Assembly (NCBI GenBank): GCA_038562375.1
Contig: JBCFAY010000031.1
Coordinates: 1-30,393 of the forward strand
Source of the DNA: JBCFAY01 sp038562375
GTDB lineage: Bacteria > Bacillota > Clostridia > Christensenellales > CAG-138
Length of the DNA: 30,393 bases
Direction of reading: 5' to 3'
In this document: one piece after another, positions 1 through 7,131 of the stretch
How positions within the stretch are numbered: the stretch's first letter is position 1
How the letters are laid out: each line of letters starts with the position of its first letter
The notes under the pieces: model-generated
Told to the model about the DNA's origin: nothing
Seen by the model: the letters and a program-made list of their open reading frames with translations, nothing else
Database searches by the model: none
Made by a program: the position numbers and the translations under genes

Positions 1-81
1 ACCCTCGACCTGTGTTTGCTTTACTCCCAAATATGATTTGCGTTGCTTTTTGATCCCCGCCTTCCGCTTTCACAACATTTC

Positions 82-125
82 AAAGGGCTGCCTCAGCTTT
101 TTCTTCCTGAGACAGCCCCTTTTTG
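82..125 (+). terminator. Rho-independent terminator at left edge
   Basis: AAGGGCTGCCTCAG (from 83) pairs with CTGAGACAGCCCCTT (from 107) across a pyrimidine-rich loop and is followed by a run of T. It ends a plus-strand transcript that enters from outside the window. Confidence 0.85.
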
Positions 126-166
126 TTGCTGCCCTCCTCTTGTAGGCATAGCCCGCGAGATCAAAG

Positions 167-185
167 TGTGTGTGTGACACACACA
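167..185. repeat. Perfect TG/CA hairpin (8-bp stem, 3-nt loop)
   Basis: TGTGTGTG at 167-174 is followed by TGA and then CACACACA at 178-185. This is a perfect inverted repeat made of alternating purine and pyrimidine. It lies exactly at the 5' end of the following ORF and may mark a junction or deletion scar. Confidence 0.6.
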
Positions 186-670
186 TGCGCTACGATTTGG
201 ACGGGCAGAGGCGGGGCGCGACACTCGTGTTCGCGCTCGGCGACGCAGGCGATAAATGGTCGTTCAAATCAGCGTATTCCTATCCTCTTGCCGAGGAGGA
301 TTCCGCCGTGGAGGCGGATTATCTCGACGGCTACGCGAGCTATATGCTCAAGATCCCCGTCGGGATGGCGAACGGACATGCGGTGTATGAATCCGTCGTC
401 CGCAATGTGGATCTCCTCCCGGGATTGCAGTTTGTGAGCGAATACTACGACAAAAATGGGAACAGGCATACGCTCGGCTTTTCCCTGCCCTACGAAAAAG
501 GGGCGGCGGGCATACTCTCCAGCGGCTTCTATGAGGCGAACAAGACGGGCGAGCCGCCCTCAAAAACCGCGTATGCCGAAGTTTGGGCCGATTGGGAATG
601 GCAAAACGACGCGCCGTTTATACAGAGCGATCGGTACCCTGAGTTCCGGCGGTTCTTCGAATATTATTGA
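185..670 (+). CDS. Hypothetical protein, probably 5'-truncated
   Basis: I do not recognise this family. The frame is open from 152 to 670. Possible starts are GTG at 170 and ATG at 185, which gives about 161 residues; neither has a Shine-Dalgarno sequence, so the real N-terminus may be missing. The product is soluble-looking, acidic and rich in aromatic residues (Trp-Phe, Tyr and Trp pairs near the C-terminus, ending FFEYY). It has no signal peptide, membrane segment or recognisable catalytic motif. It stands alone between a terminator upstream and a convergent minus-strand operon downstream. The most likely reading is the C-terminal remnant of a larger protein; a small intact gene with weak translation signals is the alternative. 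Confidence 0.45.
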   Translation: MRYDLDGQRRGATLVFALGDAGDKWSFKSAYSYPLAEEDSAVEADYLDGYASYMLKIPVGMANGHAVYESVVRNVDLLPGLQFVSEYYDKNGNRHTLGFSLPYEKGAAGILSSGFYEANKTGEPPSKTAYAEVWADWEWQNDAPFIQSDRYPEFRRFFEYY

Positions 671-782
671 CGCATTGACGCGCAATAGATAGGGTATTTG
701 CGGAATCGGCTCTGTCAGCCCCGTATTAAAACACATGGGCCATGGGCAAAATGCGTTCCGCTGAACTTCAGATAAGCGAATA

Positions 783-807
783 ATAAGCGCAAGCTTCCTG
801 CGCTTAT
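783..807 (-). terminator. Stem-loop after the leftward operon 1
   Basis: ATAAGCGCA (783-791) and TGCGCTTAT (799-807) form a 9-bp stem with a 7-nt loop, 17 nt beyond the stop of the last gene in operon 1. The T-tract on the minus strand is weak (TTATTATTCG), so termination may be inefficient. Nothing else is evident in 671-823. Confidence 0.5.
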
Positions 808-823
808 CAATGCGCCTTCAACC

Positions 824-2122
824 TTAGATGCTTTGCCAAATTCTTTGCGCGCAGCCGCGGGATTCAAAGCAAATCCTCTCCTCATCCAATGTGACGGAGT
901 AGTCCTTCAGCTTTTGTATACCGGCGCACCAGACGTTGCGCGGACGAAATTGCTGGAACAGGGCGTCGAACACATGGTCGAAGACCGAGGATTCCTCCAT
1001 GGGCGTATAGGGATTGTATTCCACCGTGAGCATATCGGCCGCATATCCCGGTTCGATCCGGCCCAGCGGAACGCCCAGCGCACGGGAAGCCTGCGCGTAA
1101 CCGTTTCGGATACAGCAGAGAAGATCCTCCGTATTCACATGCCAGACGTTTTTGCTCCGCAAATGCTGAGCGAACACAAAGATGCGGTAATCCGCGGCGA
1201 TATTGGCGCCGAGGCTGTCGTTGCCGATCATCGTAGAGACGCCGAACCTTCTCAGGGCGCGGTAATCGGCCACGCCATGCCCGCAGTTGATGTTGGATAC
1301 CGTGTTGAGCGCGGCAGTCACGCCGTTTTCGGCCATCAGGAAAGCTTCCCGCTCGTTGATGTTTACACAGTGCGCGAAGATCGATCCGGGCGATACGATG
1401 CCGTGATCCAAAAACCGCTCGACGATCCGCTTTCCGTAAAGGGCGATGCATTCCTCCTGATCCTCCAGGCTCTCGGCCACATGTACATGGAGTGGGATAT
1501 CTTCGATTCGCTCCCGGACCTTTCGGAGCGTGCGCTCGGAAAGCGTCATGGACGCGTGCATGCCGAACATACCGCAGGACCATCCGTCCGCTTTGTGCGC
1601 CTTATGAAAGGAGACGTTTTCCTCGATACAGGCGTCCACATCGAACCGGTCGCTTGTTTCAAAGCAAAACGCGCCCCTCAGACCGCTCTCCTCCACCCAG
1701 CCGCGCCTAAGCTGCTCCAATGTTCCGCGGATTGCCGCGCCGCTTGCATGGTGATCGAAAATGGTCGTCACGCCGCTGCGGATGTGATCGAGGGCCATCG
1801 CCCTGGCGCTGTGGTAGCAGCCGTCCAAATCCAAGGCTCCGTCCAGCTCCCAAAAAAGCTGCTGCAAAAGTTCGCGGAAGGTCAGCGGCTGAAACGTCTT
1901 CGGGCGAAAAGCCCTCAGATACGCTCCGTAGAGATGGGCGTGACCGATCACGAGCGAGGGCATCAGCAGCGCGCCCTTGACGTCGAGTTCCTCCGTACAT
2001 TCGCGTGGTCTTCGGTAGTCCGCCATGTCCCCGACGGCAAGGATCCCGCCGTCATACAGAACGTACTGATCTTGCTTATACCCGACGTAGTCATAGATAT
2101 TCGCATGGACGATCGCCTTCAT
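824..2122 (-). CDS. SsnA-like amidohydrolase, copy 1
   Basis: A 432-residue member of the metal-dependent amidohydrolase superfamily (TRZ/ATZ and guanine-deaminase branch), closest by eye to E. coli SsnA. Metal ligands are visible: H61 and H63 in GHAHLYGA, His near 212-214 in HVHVAE, H251 in AHC, and D302 in GND. Blocks shared with SsnA include IFDHHAS (about 121-127) and FETSDR (about 154-159). The start is the ATG at 2122, because AGGGGG lies 7 nt upstream and the paralogue at 17379-18683 starts at the same MKAI. An upstream in-frame ATG at 2176 would overlap the previous gene without a ribosome site. It is last in operon 1, 31 nt after the deaminase. Such enzymes hydrolyse C-N bonds in heterocycles; the substrate here is unknown. 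Predicted cytoplasmic. Confidence 0.85.
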   Translation of the reverse strand: MKAIVHANIYDYVGYKQDQYVLYDGGILAVGDMADYRRPRECTEELDVKGALLMPSLVIGHAHLYGAYLRAFRPKTFQPLTFRELLQQLFWELDGALDLDGCYHSARAMALDHIRSGVTTIFDHHASGAAIRGTLEQLRRGWVEESGLRGAFCFETSDRFDVDACIEENVSFHKAHKADGWSCGMFGMHASMTLSERTLRKVRERIEDIPLHVHVAESLEDQEECIALYGKRIVERFLDHGIVSPGSIFAHCVNINEREAFLMAENGVTAALNTVSNINCGHGVADYRALRRFGVSTMIGNDSLGANIAADYRIFVFAQHLRSKNVWHVNTEDLLCCIRNGYAQASRALGVPLGRIEPGYAADMLTVEYNPYTPMEESSVFDHVFDALFQQFRPRNVWCAGIQKLKDYSVTLDEERICFESRGCAQRIWQSI

Positions 2123-2153
2123 AACCATACCCCCTCGCACAAATGTTGGAGAA

Positions 2154-2639
2154 CTACTCCTTGACGGGAACCCCAAGGGATCGCACCCAATCCTTTACGA
2201 CGGCATACGCGCCCGCGATCCCGGGATAGGGCCCTATGCTGTCCATCGGGCGGGGGCTTCTCCGTGCGAATTCCTTGCTTGAGATCGATAGGCTGCCGGG
2301 CAGGAGTTCCCCCAGCTCCTCTTCGGACATGGCGAACTTGATATGCCGTATCCCCGCCCAGAAGGCCGCCCCCATGCACATGACGCAGGGCTCCATGACC
2401 GCGTAGACCGTGCATTGCCCCAGAAAGTCGGCGTCGTATTGTGTTACGGCGTCGTTGATCAGCAGAATCGTATCGTGGCTGAGGCTGTTGTGCCGGGTTG
2501 CGCCGGCCTCGTTGGCGCGCTCGAGAAGGATATCGCCGTCGGGACCGACCAGTACGCTTGCGAATCCGTCGTCGCCGCGGTCAAGCGCGTTCCGGGCAAG
2601 CTCCACCGCCCGGTTGAAGTAGTATTGATCTTCGTACAT
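2154..2639 (-). CDS. CDA-fold deaminase paralogue lacking the catalytic Glu (HDT), copy 1
   Basis: A 161-residue protein of the cytidine/deoxycytidylate/guanine deaminase fold. Zinc ligands are present: H55 in LSHDTI, and C85 and C88 in EPCVMC. In this fold the usual motif is HAE, where Glu shuttles the proton; here it reads H55-D56-T57, so the Glu is missing. The usual PFGA segment is also changed, to GDDGFAS (about 22-28). The paralogue at 18687-19184 shows the same changes (HDA). The ATG at 2639 was chosen for its GGAGG with 5-nt spacing. It sits between YgeY-like and SsnA-like genes, always next to SsnA in this window. It could be an altered enzyme using Asp56, or a non-catalytic partner like the ADAT3 subunit of tRNA deaminase. 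Fold assignment is strong; activity is open. Confidence 0.85.
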   Translation of the reverse strand: MYEDQYYFNRAVELARNALDRGDDGFASVLVGPDGDILLERANEAGATRHNSLSHDTILLINDAVTQYDADFLGQCTVYAVMEPCVMCMGAAFWAGIRHIKFAMSEEELGELLPGSLSISSKEFARRSPRPMDSIGPYPGIAGAYAVVKDWVRSLGVPVKE

Positions 2640-2695
2640 AATTCCCTCCCTATAAATATGACACGATCGATTGGACCGCCCGCGGAAGGCTGATC

Positions 2696-2732
2696 GCGGC
2701 GCGCCCAAATGCGGGCGGATCGGGCGCGCCGC
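2696..2732 (-). repeat. GC-rich 11-bp stem-loop inside operon 1
   Basis: GCGGCGCGCCC (2696-2706) and GGGCGCGCCGC (2722-2732) are perfect inverted repeats around a 15-nt loop, in the gap between the YgeY-like stop and the deaminase start. No T-tract follows, so this is more likely an mRNA stabiliser or processing site than a terminator. It would split the operon message into two segments. Confidence 0.6.
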
Positions 2733-2790
2733 AATGCGCGTTCAATGCATAGGGAATCATCAAAGCGTCAAAACGTTGCTGTTTTGCTCC

Positions 2791-3993
2791 CTATTTGAGC
2801 ACATAGGGGAGCAGCGTATAGAAGGCGCTGCAGCGCACCAGGTCCTCGATGCGGGTGGTTTCGTTGGGCCTGTGGCACGCTTCGACATCGCCCGGCCCCA
2901 TGATGACCGAGGGGATGTGATGCCTGCCCGCGAAGGCGACCGCGTTGGTGGAATAGCGGCACGGTTCGGGCAGGAGTTCCTGCCCGTAGAGCAGCCTATA
3001 GGATTCCCGGGAGGCAAGCACCAGGGGATGGTCTTTCGGGGTCTTCCACGTCGGGAAGTAAAGCTCCTGGGTAAAGTCCGTATTTTTATAGCCGCGCTTT
3101 TCATAGTTCGGCATATGCACTTTGTAGGGCGCTTCGCCCAATGCCTTTGCGATATAATCGGTAACCTGGCCGATGGCGATCTTCTCGTCTTCTCCCCAGG
3201 TCAGGCGGCGGTCGAGATACAGCATGGCTTCATCGGGGACGGAGCATTGGGACGGGCCGGTGACCTTCATCATGGAAACCGTTACGGAGCCTTTGCCCAG
3301 GAATCCGTCCTCGTCGGGCTGCAGATCCGCTTCCAGCTTTTCGATGGCGAGGGCCGCCCTCGCCGCCTTATACGCGGCGCTGACGCCCCGCTCCGGGATG
3401 GAGCCGTGGGAGGAAAGCCCCTTGAGGAGGATCTCGATCTCCATGCGCCCGCGCTGGCCCGAAAACAGGCGGCAGGCGGTAGGTTCCGTCGATACGATGC
3501 AGTCGGGCCTGAGGCCTTCCTTTTCGATCAGATACAGCCAGCACAAGCCGTCGCAGTCCTCTTCCATGACCGTAAACGTATAGTATACGGTGTATTCCCC
3601 GTCATACCCCAATTCCTTCAGCATCCTGCCCGAGGCGATCATGGCGGCGGCGCCGCCGAGCTGGTCGGACGAGCCCAGGCCGTAAACCAGGCCGTCCTGC
3701 ACCTCGCCGCTGTGCGGATCCTTGGCCCACTGGCTGCGGTCGCCGATCTCCACCGTGTCGATGTGTGCGTCGAAGGCCAGCTTCTTGGGCCCGCTGCCCA
3801 CGCGCCCGACGACGCTGCCGAGGCCGTCGATGTACACCTCATCAAAACCGGCCTCTTTGCACAGCGAGACGATCAGCTCGCAGCGCTCCTTCTCCCTCCC
3901 CGAAAATCCGGGAACGCGGATCATCTTTGAGAGCAGCTCGGCGGTATAGGATCTGTATGTTTCGCTTAAAGATTTGATTTTCTCGAGATTCAT
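2791..3993 (-). CDS. ygeY: YgeY-like M20 family metallohydrolase
   Basis: A 400-residue M20 family amidohydrolase/peptidase with the di-zinc site visible: H77 and D79 in DAHIDT, D110 in SSDQ, E144/E145 in MEED, E170 in STEP, and a late His in ACHRPNE (about 374). It matches the YgeY branch through FTVMEEDCDGLCW, VSTEPT, GQRGRMEI, RRLTWGE and the STN-GRH-IP-GPG block. YgeY belongs to the E. coli purine/hydantoin-linked yge region, often named selenium-metabolism hydrolase, although no selenocysteine is visible here. The family cleaves amide bonds of N-acyl or N-carbamoyl amino acids and dipeptides. The ATG at 3993 has AAGGAG at 8-nt spacing, and the gene starts 12 nt after the PreA-like stop, so the two are probably cotranscribed. 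Predicted cytoplasmic. The exact substrate is not deducible. Confidence 0.88.
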   Translation of the reverse strand: MNLEKIKSLSETYRSYTAELLSKMIRVPGFSGREKERCELIVSLCKEAGFDEVYIDGLGSVVGRVGSGPKKLAFDAHIDTVEIGDRSQWAKDPHSGEVQDGLVYGLGSSDQLGGAAAMIASGRMLKELGYDGEYTVYYTFTVMEEDCDGLCWLYLIEKEGLRPDCIVSTEPTACRLFSGQRGRMEIEILLKGLSSHGSIPERGVSAAYKAARAALAIEKLEADLQPDEDGFLGKGSVTVSMMKVTGPSQCSVPDEAMLYLDRRLTWGEDEKIAIGQVTDYIAKALGEAPYKVHMPNYEKRGYKNTDFTQELYFPTWKTPKDHPLVLASRESYRLLYGQELLPEPCRYSTNAVAFAGRHHIPSVIMGPGDVEACHRPNETTRIEDLVRCSAFYTLLPYVLK

Positions 3994-4005
3994 GGTTTTC
4001 GCTCC

Positions 4006-5091
4006 TTATATAATCACATTACTGATGGCCTTTACCGGGCATCTGGATTCGCAAAGGCCGCAGCCGAAGCACTTGCCTTTGTCTACGATCGGAAGTTTCC
4101 CCTTCATCTCCATGGCGAAATACGGGCAGTTGTTCGCGCACAGCGCGCACCCGGTGCAGGTGCCGCCGTCGATTTCCGGATAGGACGGCTGATCAGAGCC
4201 GCCGGACTTTGTCAGGCCCGTCGCCTTGACCTCTTCGATGCTGCCGAAGCCGTATTTCTGAAGCGCCCGGGGCAGGTCGGCAAGGATCTTCGCATACATA
4301 TCCCTGCCTTTGAGCAGCGCGATGCTGAGTATTTGGACCGCGTCCGCGCCGGCTAAGAGGAATTCGAGCACATCGTCCGCGCTGCTGCAGCCGCCGCAGC
4401 CGATGACCGACAGGCTGGGAAAAGCCTCCTTGATCATGTTGACATACGCAAGGGCCAGCGGCTTGATCGCGGGGCCGGATGTCCATACATAGCCCGAGTC
4501 GGTGCCGATCAGCGGCCTGCGCCTTTTGATGTCGATCACCATGTTGGGCCCGAGAGAGGTAACGGCCACGACGCCGTCGGCGCCGCTGTTCCGGCACGCG
4601 GCGGCAAACCCGACCGGGTCGCTGATGCTGGCGTTCATTTTTACCCAAACCGGCTTTGTCGTCAGCTTCCGAAGCGCGCCGACGATCCTTGCCACCTCGT
4701 CAAAATCCTTGCCCACATAGCGGGGGATGTACTCATAGCCCTCCACCATGCTTTCAAGCTTGGGGACGAGCCCCCTTAGATCGCTTTCGTCGTAGCCGAC
4801 GCTCGCGATCACGGGAATGTCGGCATGGCGGCGCAGCTCCGGTATGAATTCGTTGTACCAAATCTCGCCCGGATATTCGGACCACGCCTCGGAGTTGAAG
4901 ATCATGTTCGACGTCCCGGCGATACAGGGCCTTTTGACCTCGGCGCCCTTGGGCGCAATGGTCTTGGTCACGATTCCCCCGATGCCTTGCCGGGCAAGGG
5001 AGATCATCCTCTCTGCATCCCCGGTCAGCGGGCCGGAACCGGGCAGCAGCGGATTGCGCAGCGTTAAGCCCGCGGCATTTGTACTAAGCAT
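4006..5091 (-). CDS. PreA-like FMN/2x[4Fe-4S] protein without the catalytic-Cys loop, copy 1
   Basis: A 361-residue protein with a dihydroorotate/dihydropyrimidine dehydrogenase TIM barrel (about 1-290) followed by two 4Fe-4S motifs, CTGCALCANNCP and CFGCGLCESRCP, near the C-terminus. FMN-barrel signatures include VTKTIAP, VWVKMN, SGPAIKPLAL and GADAVQ, as in PreA. The segment that should read N-x-S-C-P, with the catalytic Cys and a flexible loop, is replaced by a short GYEYIPRY stretch (118-125), so the usual acid/base residue is absent. No PreT-like NADH subunit is encoded in the window, so electrons must come from ferredoxin or an unlinked partner. The ATG at 5091 has GGGAGG at 7-nt spacing. 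Second gene of operon 1. It probably acts on a nucleobase-derived or other heterocyclic ring; annotation as a true dihydropyrimidine dehydrogenase would be unsafe. Confidence 0.82.
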   Translation of the reverse strand: MLSTNAAGLTLRNPLLPGSGPLTGDAERMISLARQGIGGIVTKTIAPKGAEVKRPCIAGTSNMIFNSEAWSEYPGEIWYNEFIPELRRHADIPVIASVGYDESDLRGLVPKLESMVEGYEYIPRYVGKDFDEVARIVGALRKLTTKPVWVKMNASISDPVGFAAACRNSGADGVVAVTSLGPNMVIDIKRRRPLIGTDSGYVWTSGPAIKPLALAYVNMIKEAFPSLSVIGCGGCSSADDVLEFLLAGADAVQILSIALLKGRDMYAKILADLPRALQKYGFGSIEEVKATGLTKSGGSDQPSYPEIDGGTCTGCALCANNCPYFAMEMKGKLPIVDKGKCFGCGLCESRCPVKAISNVII

Positions 5092-5134
5092 GGTTTTACC
5101 TCCCGGCCTCATGATGGATTGTTTGGCTCTAAGC

Positions 5135-6169
5135 TCAACTGCGGCCGCCCATGGTCAGGTCCATGATCGCCTTCACGGTGTGGAGCCTGTTCTCCGCTTC
5201 CTGGTAGATCACCGACCGCTCGCCGTCTATCACCGAATCCTCCACCTCGTTGTCGCGGTCCGCGGGCAGCGCGTGCATATACACGCACCGCGGCGACGTC
5301 AGCGAGAAAAGCTCCTCGGTGCATTTCCATTTCTTATTGGCTGCAAGCCGCGTAAGCTCCTCCTCGGTCAGGGCTGTATTGTCCTTGCGCTCGACCGCCT
5401 GGGTCTCGGTCAGGCTGTCCCTGTACCAGCTGCCCCAGTTCTTGGGGAACACGACGTCCGCGTTTTCATACGCTTCCTTCAGATCATGGGTGATCCGGAT
5501 GCTGCCGCCGCAGGCCTCGGCATTTTTACGCGCTTGCTCGATGACCCAATCCGGCAGCTCAAACCCCTCGGGATACGCGAGGGTGACCTCCATGCCGTAG
5601 CGCGGGAAAAGCAATACCTGGGATACCGGGACGGATATCGGCTTCTTGTGCGTGGTGGAGTAGCACCAAATGACGGAAACCTTGACGCCCTGCACCTTCG
5701 TGCGCCCAAAGACCTCCTCTATGGTCATCAGGTCCGCCAAGCCCTGCATGGGATGGTACAGATCGCTCTGCATATTCAGTATGGGAACGCGGGAATACTT
5801 TGCCATCTCCTCCATGAAGCGATTGCCGATGTCCCAGCCGCAATGCCTGCAGGCGATGGCATGGCCGTAGCTCGAGAGAATCGTGGCGGTGTCCTTGGCG
5901 TTGTCCCCATGTCCGATCTGCATTTTGCTCGCATCAAGATCATGGGCGTGCGCGCCGAGCTGGGTCGCCCCGGCCTCGGTGGAATTGCGGGTTCTTGTGG
6001 AATTGTCGAAGAAAAGCATGAATACCGTCTCGTCGCGCAGGCTCGCGTGGGGGATGCGCCTTGCGAATTTTAATTTAAGGTCGTAGGCGGTATCCAGGCA
6101 CGTGTCGATTTCCTGCTTCGTCCAATCCTGAAGGGTGATGAGATGCTTTCCGCGAAAAGAAGTAACCAT
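5135..6169 (-). CDS. ygeW: YgeW-like carbamoyltransferase
   Basis: A 344-residue member of the aspartate/ornithine carbamoyltransferase superfamily. Carbamoyl-phosphate motifs are S57-T-R-T-R61 (in FDNSTRTR) and H139-P-M-Q142. The C-terminal domain carries YGMEVTLAYPEGF (about 191-203), ADVVFPKNWG (about 237-246) and MHALPAD (298-304). This matches E. coli YgeW, the transcarbamylase of unknown substrate in the yge region, more than ornithine or aspartate enzymes. Two differences stand out: HCLP, which contacts the amino-acid ligand in relatives, is HALP, and the protein is about 50 residues shorter than E. coli YgeW as I recall it. In a catabolic setting the reaction probably runs towards carbamoyl phosphate, but no carbamate kinase is in the window. 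First gene of operon 1; the ATG at 6169 has AAGGAG with 7-nt spacing. Confidence 0.85.
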   Translation of the reverse strand: MVTSFRGKHLITLQDWTKQEIDTCLDTAYDLKLKFARRIPHASLRDETVFMLFFDNSTRTRNSTEAGATQLGAHAHDLDASKMQIGHGDNAKDTATILSSYGHAIACRHCGWDIGNRFMEEMAKYSRVPILNMQSDLYHPMQGLADLMTIEEVFGRTKVQGVKVSVIWCYSTTHKKPISVPVSQVLLFPRYGMEVTLAYPEGFELPDWVIEQARKNAEACGGSIRITHDLKEAYENADVVFPKNWGSWYRDSLTETQAVERKDNTALTEEELTRLAANKKWKCTEELFSLTSPRCVYMHALPADRDNEVEDSVIDGERSVIYQEAENRLHTVKAIMDLTMGGRS

Positions 6170-6220
6170 ATGCGCGCTCCTTAATTCATACTATCCAAAC
6201 TGCTTGCGTGGTTTCATTAC

Positions 6221-6237
6221 TGACTGATTAGTTAATT
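6221..6237. promoter_or_regulatory. Predicted TetR operator over the operon 1 transcription start
   Basis: TGACTGATTAGTTAATT lies where the minus-strand promoter would start transcription (about 6234). The core ACTGATTAGT is a near-palindrome. The same core recurs at 7133-7142 and a variant at 19298-19310. Binding here would block operon 1. Confidence 0.65.
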
Positions 6238-6240
6238 GTT

Positions 6241-6269
6241 ATTATACAGACCCTTTTCCAATTAGTCAA
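6241..6269 (-). promoter_or_regulatory. Sigma-A promoter of operon 1 (ygeW to ssnA-like)
   Basis: On the minus strand, TTGACT (6264-6269) and a perfect TATAAT (6241-6246) are separated by exactly 17 nt. It points at the YgeW-like gene and leaves a leader of about 65 nt. Operator-like sequences overlap the -35 and the start point. Confidence 0.85.
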
Positions 6270-6276
6270 TCAATTT
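6259..6276. promoter_or_regulatory. Predicted TetR operator overlapping the operon 1 -35
   Basis: On the minus strand this reads AATTGATTGACTAATTGG, containing the -35 box. It resembles the site at 7088-7105 (TGATTGACTGATTAATTA), which sits on the -35 of the transporter promoter. It also abuts the -35 of the divergent tetR promoter, so autoregulation is likely. Confidence 0.65.
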
Positions 6277-6277
6277 C

Positions 6278-6306
6278 TTGATATTATTTCGTTCTTTTTG
6301 TACAAT
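6278..6306 (+). promoter_or_regulatory. Promoter of the first tetR gene
   Basis: TTGATA (6278-6283) and TACAAT (6301-6306) are spaced by 17 nt and point at the TetR gene, giving a leader of about 128 nt. The promoter is divergent from and adjacent to the operon 1 promoter and shares its operator. Confidence 0.65.
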
Positions 6307-6315
6307 GGATGTTGA

Positions 6316-6378
6316 ACCCCGACCACAGGTTTCAGCAAACGCGTACTACGGGGTCGACAGGCCTTGCAAATCGCCTGT
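6316..6378 (+). other. Structured leader of the first tetR transcript
   Basis: ACCCCG (6316-6321) can pair with CGGGGT (6349-6354), enclosing a GTTT-CAGC-AAAC hairpin (6329-6340). A second hairpin follows, ACAGGC (6357-6362) with GCCTGT (6373-6378). I recognise no known riboswitch. The fold is predicted by eye only. Confidence 0.35.
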
Positions 6379-6440
6379 AACACGGCGATCATACGCTTCG
6401 ATCATCATATTTCATATAAGATAAAGAGGTGTTTTTTCAT

Positions 6441-7016
6441 ATGAACAGTTCGGTAGAGGAACGAATTCTCGATGCCGCCTTTGAGGTTGTCGATACGTAT
6501 ACGATCAGCGGCACACGCATGCATCTCATCGCGGAAAAGGCGGGCATGTCCCAGGCGAACCTTCACTATCACTACAAGACGAAAAAGGATTTGCTGATCG
6601 CATTGCTGGATTATTTGCAGTGCAATTTTTCCGTTTTTCGCGATGAAATTCTCAAGAAGGCGCCCGCGACGCTGCAAGGAAAGATGTCCGTATTTTTTGA
6701 GCAAAAAAAATATTATACCATTTGCGATCCCAAGTACGACAGGGTTCAGATCGATTATTGGAGCTGCGGGCAAATCGACGAGCAGATCAATAAATCCATC
6801 AACGAATCCTACCGCGTCTGGTTCGAGAATATCATGGGCGTTATGCTGGATTACAGGCCAAAGATGGATCCGGAAAAAGCAAAGATTTTGGCCCATATCA
6901 TGATCTCCATGATGCTCGGCTCCACCATGCAGTACTTGGCCAACCCGAATTTTGATTTGGACAGACACAATCAGACGTGCCTTGAGCTTCTGTGCAGCGC
7001 TCTCGACGCCGATTGA
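6441..7016 (+). CDS. TetR family regulator of operon 1 and transporter (inferred)
   Basis: A 191-residue TetR-type repressor. The N-terminal helix-turn-helix is clear: ISGTRMHLIAEKAGMSQAN then LHYHYKTKKDLL (about 20-50). The remaining alpha-helical domain would bind an inducer that cannot be predicted. The ATG at 6441 follows AGAGGTG at 9-nt spacing; a GTG at 6429 lies inside that ribosome site and was rejected. It is divergent from operon 1 and upstream of the transporter genes, and the promoters of both carry the same ACTGATTA-type sites on their -35 and start regions. That makes repression of both units, plus its own gene, the likely role. The protein at 19434-20012 is a paralogue with a very similar recognition helix. 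Regulation is inferred. Confidence 0.88.
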   Translation: MNSSVEERILDAAFEVVDTYTISGTRMHLIAEKAGMSQANLHYHYKTKKDLLIALLDYLQCNFSVFRDEILKKAPATLQGKMSVFFEQKKYYTICDPKYDRVQIDYWSCGQIDEQINKSINESYRVWFENIMGVMLDYRPKMDPEKAKILAHIMISMMLGSTMQYLANPNFDLDRHNQTCLELLCSALDAD

Positions 7017-7087
7017 AGAACCTGTTGCCATTGCTATAAGCATATCCACTATGCTCCGGCGACGGCACATTTATTTTTTTGAATTCC

Positions 7088-7105
7088 TGATTGACTGATT
7101 AATTA
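7088..7105. promoter_or_regulatory. Predicted TetR operator on the transporter -35
   Basis: TGATTGACTGATTAATTA overlaps the TTGACT -35 box at 7091-7096 and shares TGATTGACTRATT with the minus-strand site at 6259-6276. Confidence 0.65.
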
Positions 7106-7119
7106 CACGGTGTTATAAT
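7091..7119 (+). promoter_or_regulatory. Sigma-A promoter of the transporter operon
   Basis: TTGACT (7091-7096) and TATAAT (7114-7119) with a 17-nt spacer, the same boxes as the operon 1 promoter. Start of transcription is expected near 7126. Confidence 0.85.
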
Positions 7120-7131
7120 CATTTTCATCCA

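Noticed and set aside
833..2164. Long plus-strand frame opposite the SsnA-like gene
   Set aside because: It mirrors the codon structure of a clear amidohydrolase gene, has no ribosome site and no recognisable domain.
2154..2639. tRNA adenosine deaminase TadA
   Set aside because: The HAE motif and TadA-type anticodon-loop signatures are missing, and the gene lies inside a catabolic operon.
2671..3930. Long plus-strand frame opposite the YgeY-like gene
   Set aside because: Antisense shadow of a convincing M20 gene in GC-rich DNA; no start signals and biased, low-complexity composition.
2791..3993. Selenium-dependent function or selenocysteine suggested by the YgeY family name
   Set aside because: No in-frame TGA or selenocysteine signal is visible, and no selenium genes lie in the window; the name reflects genome context in other bacteria.
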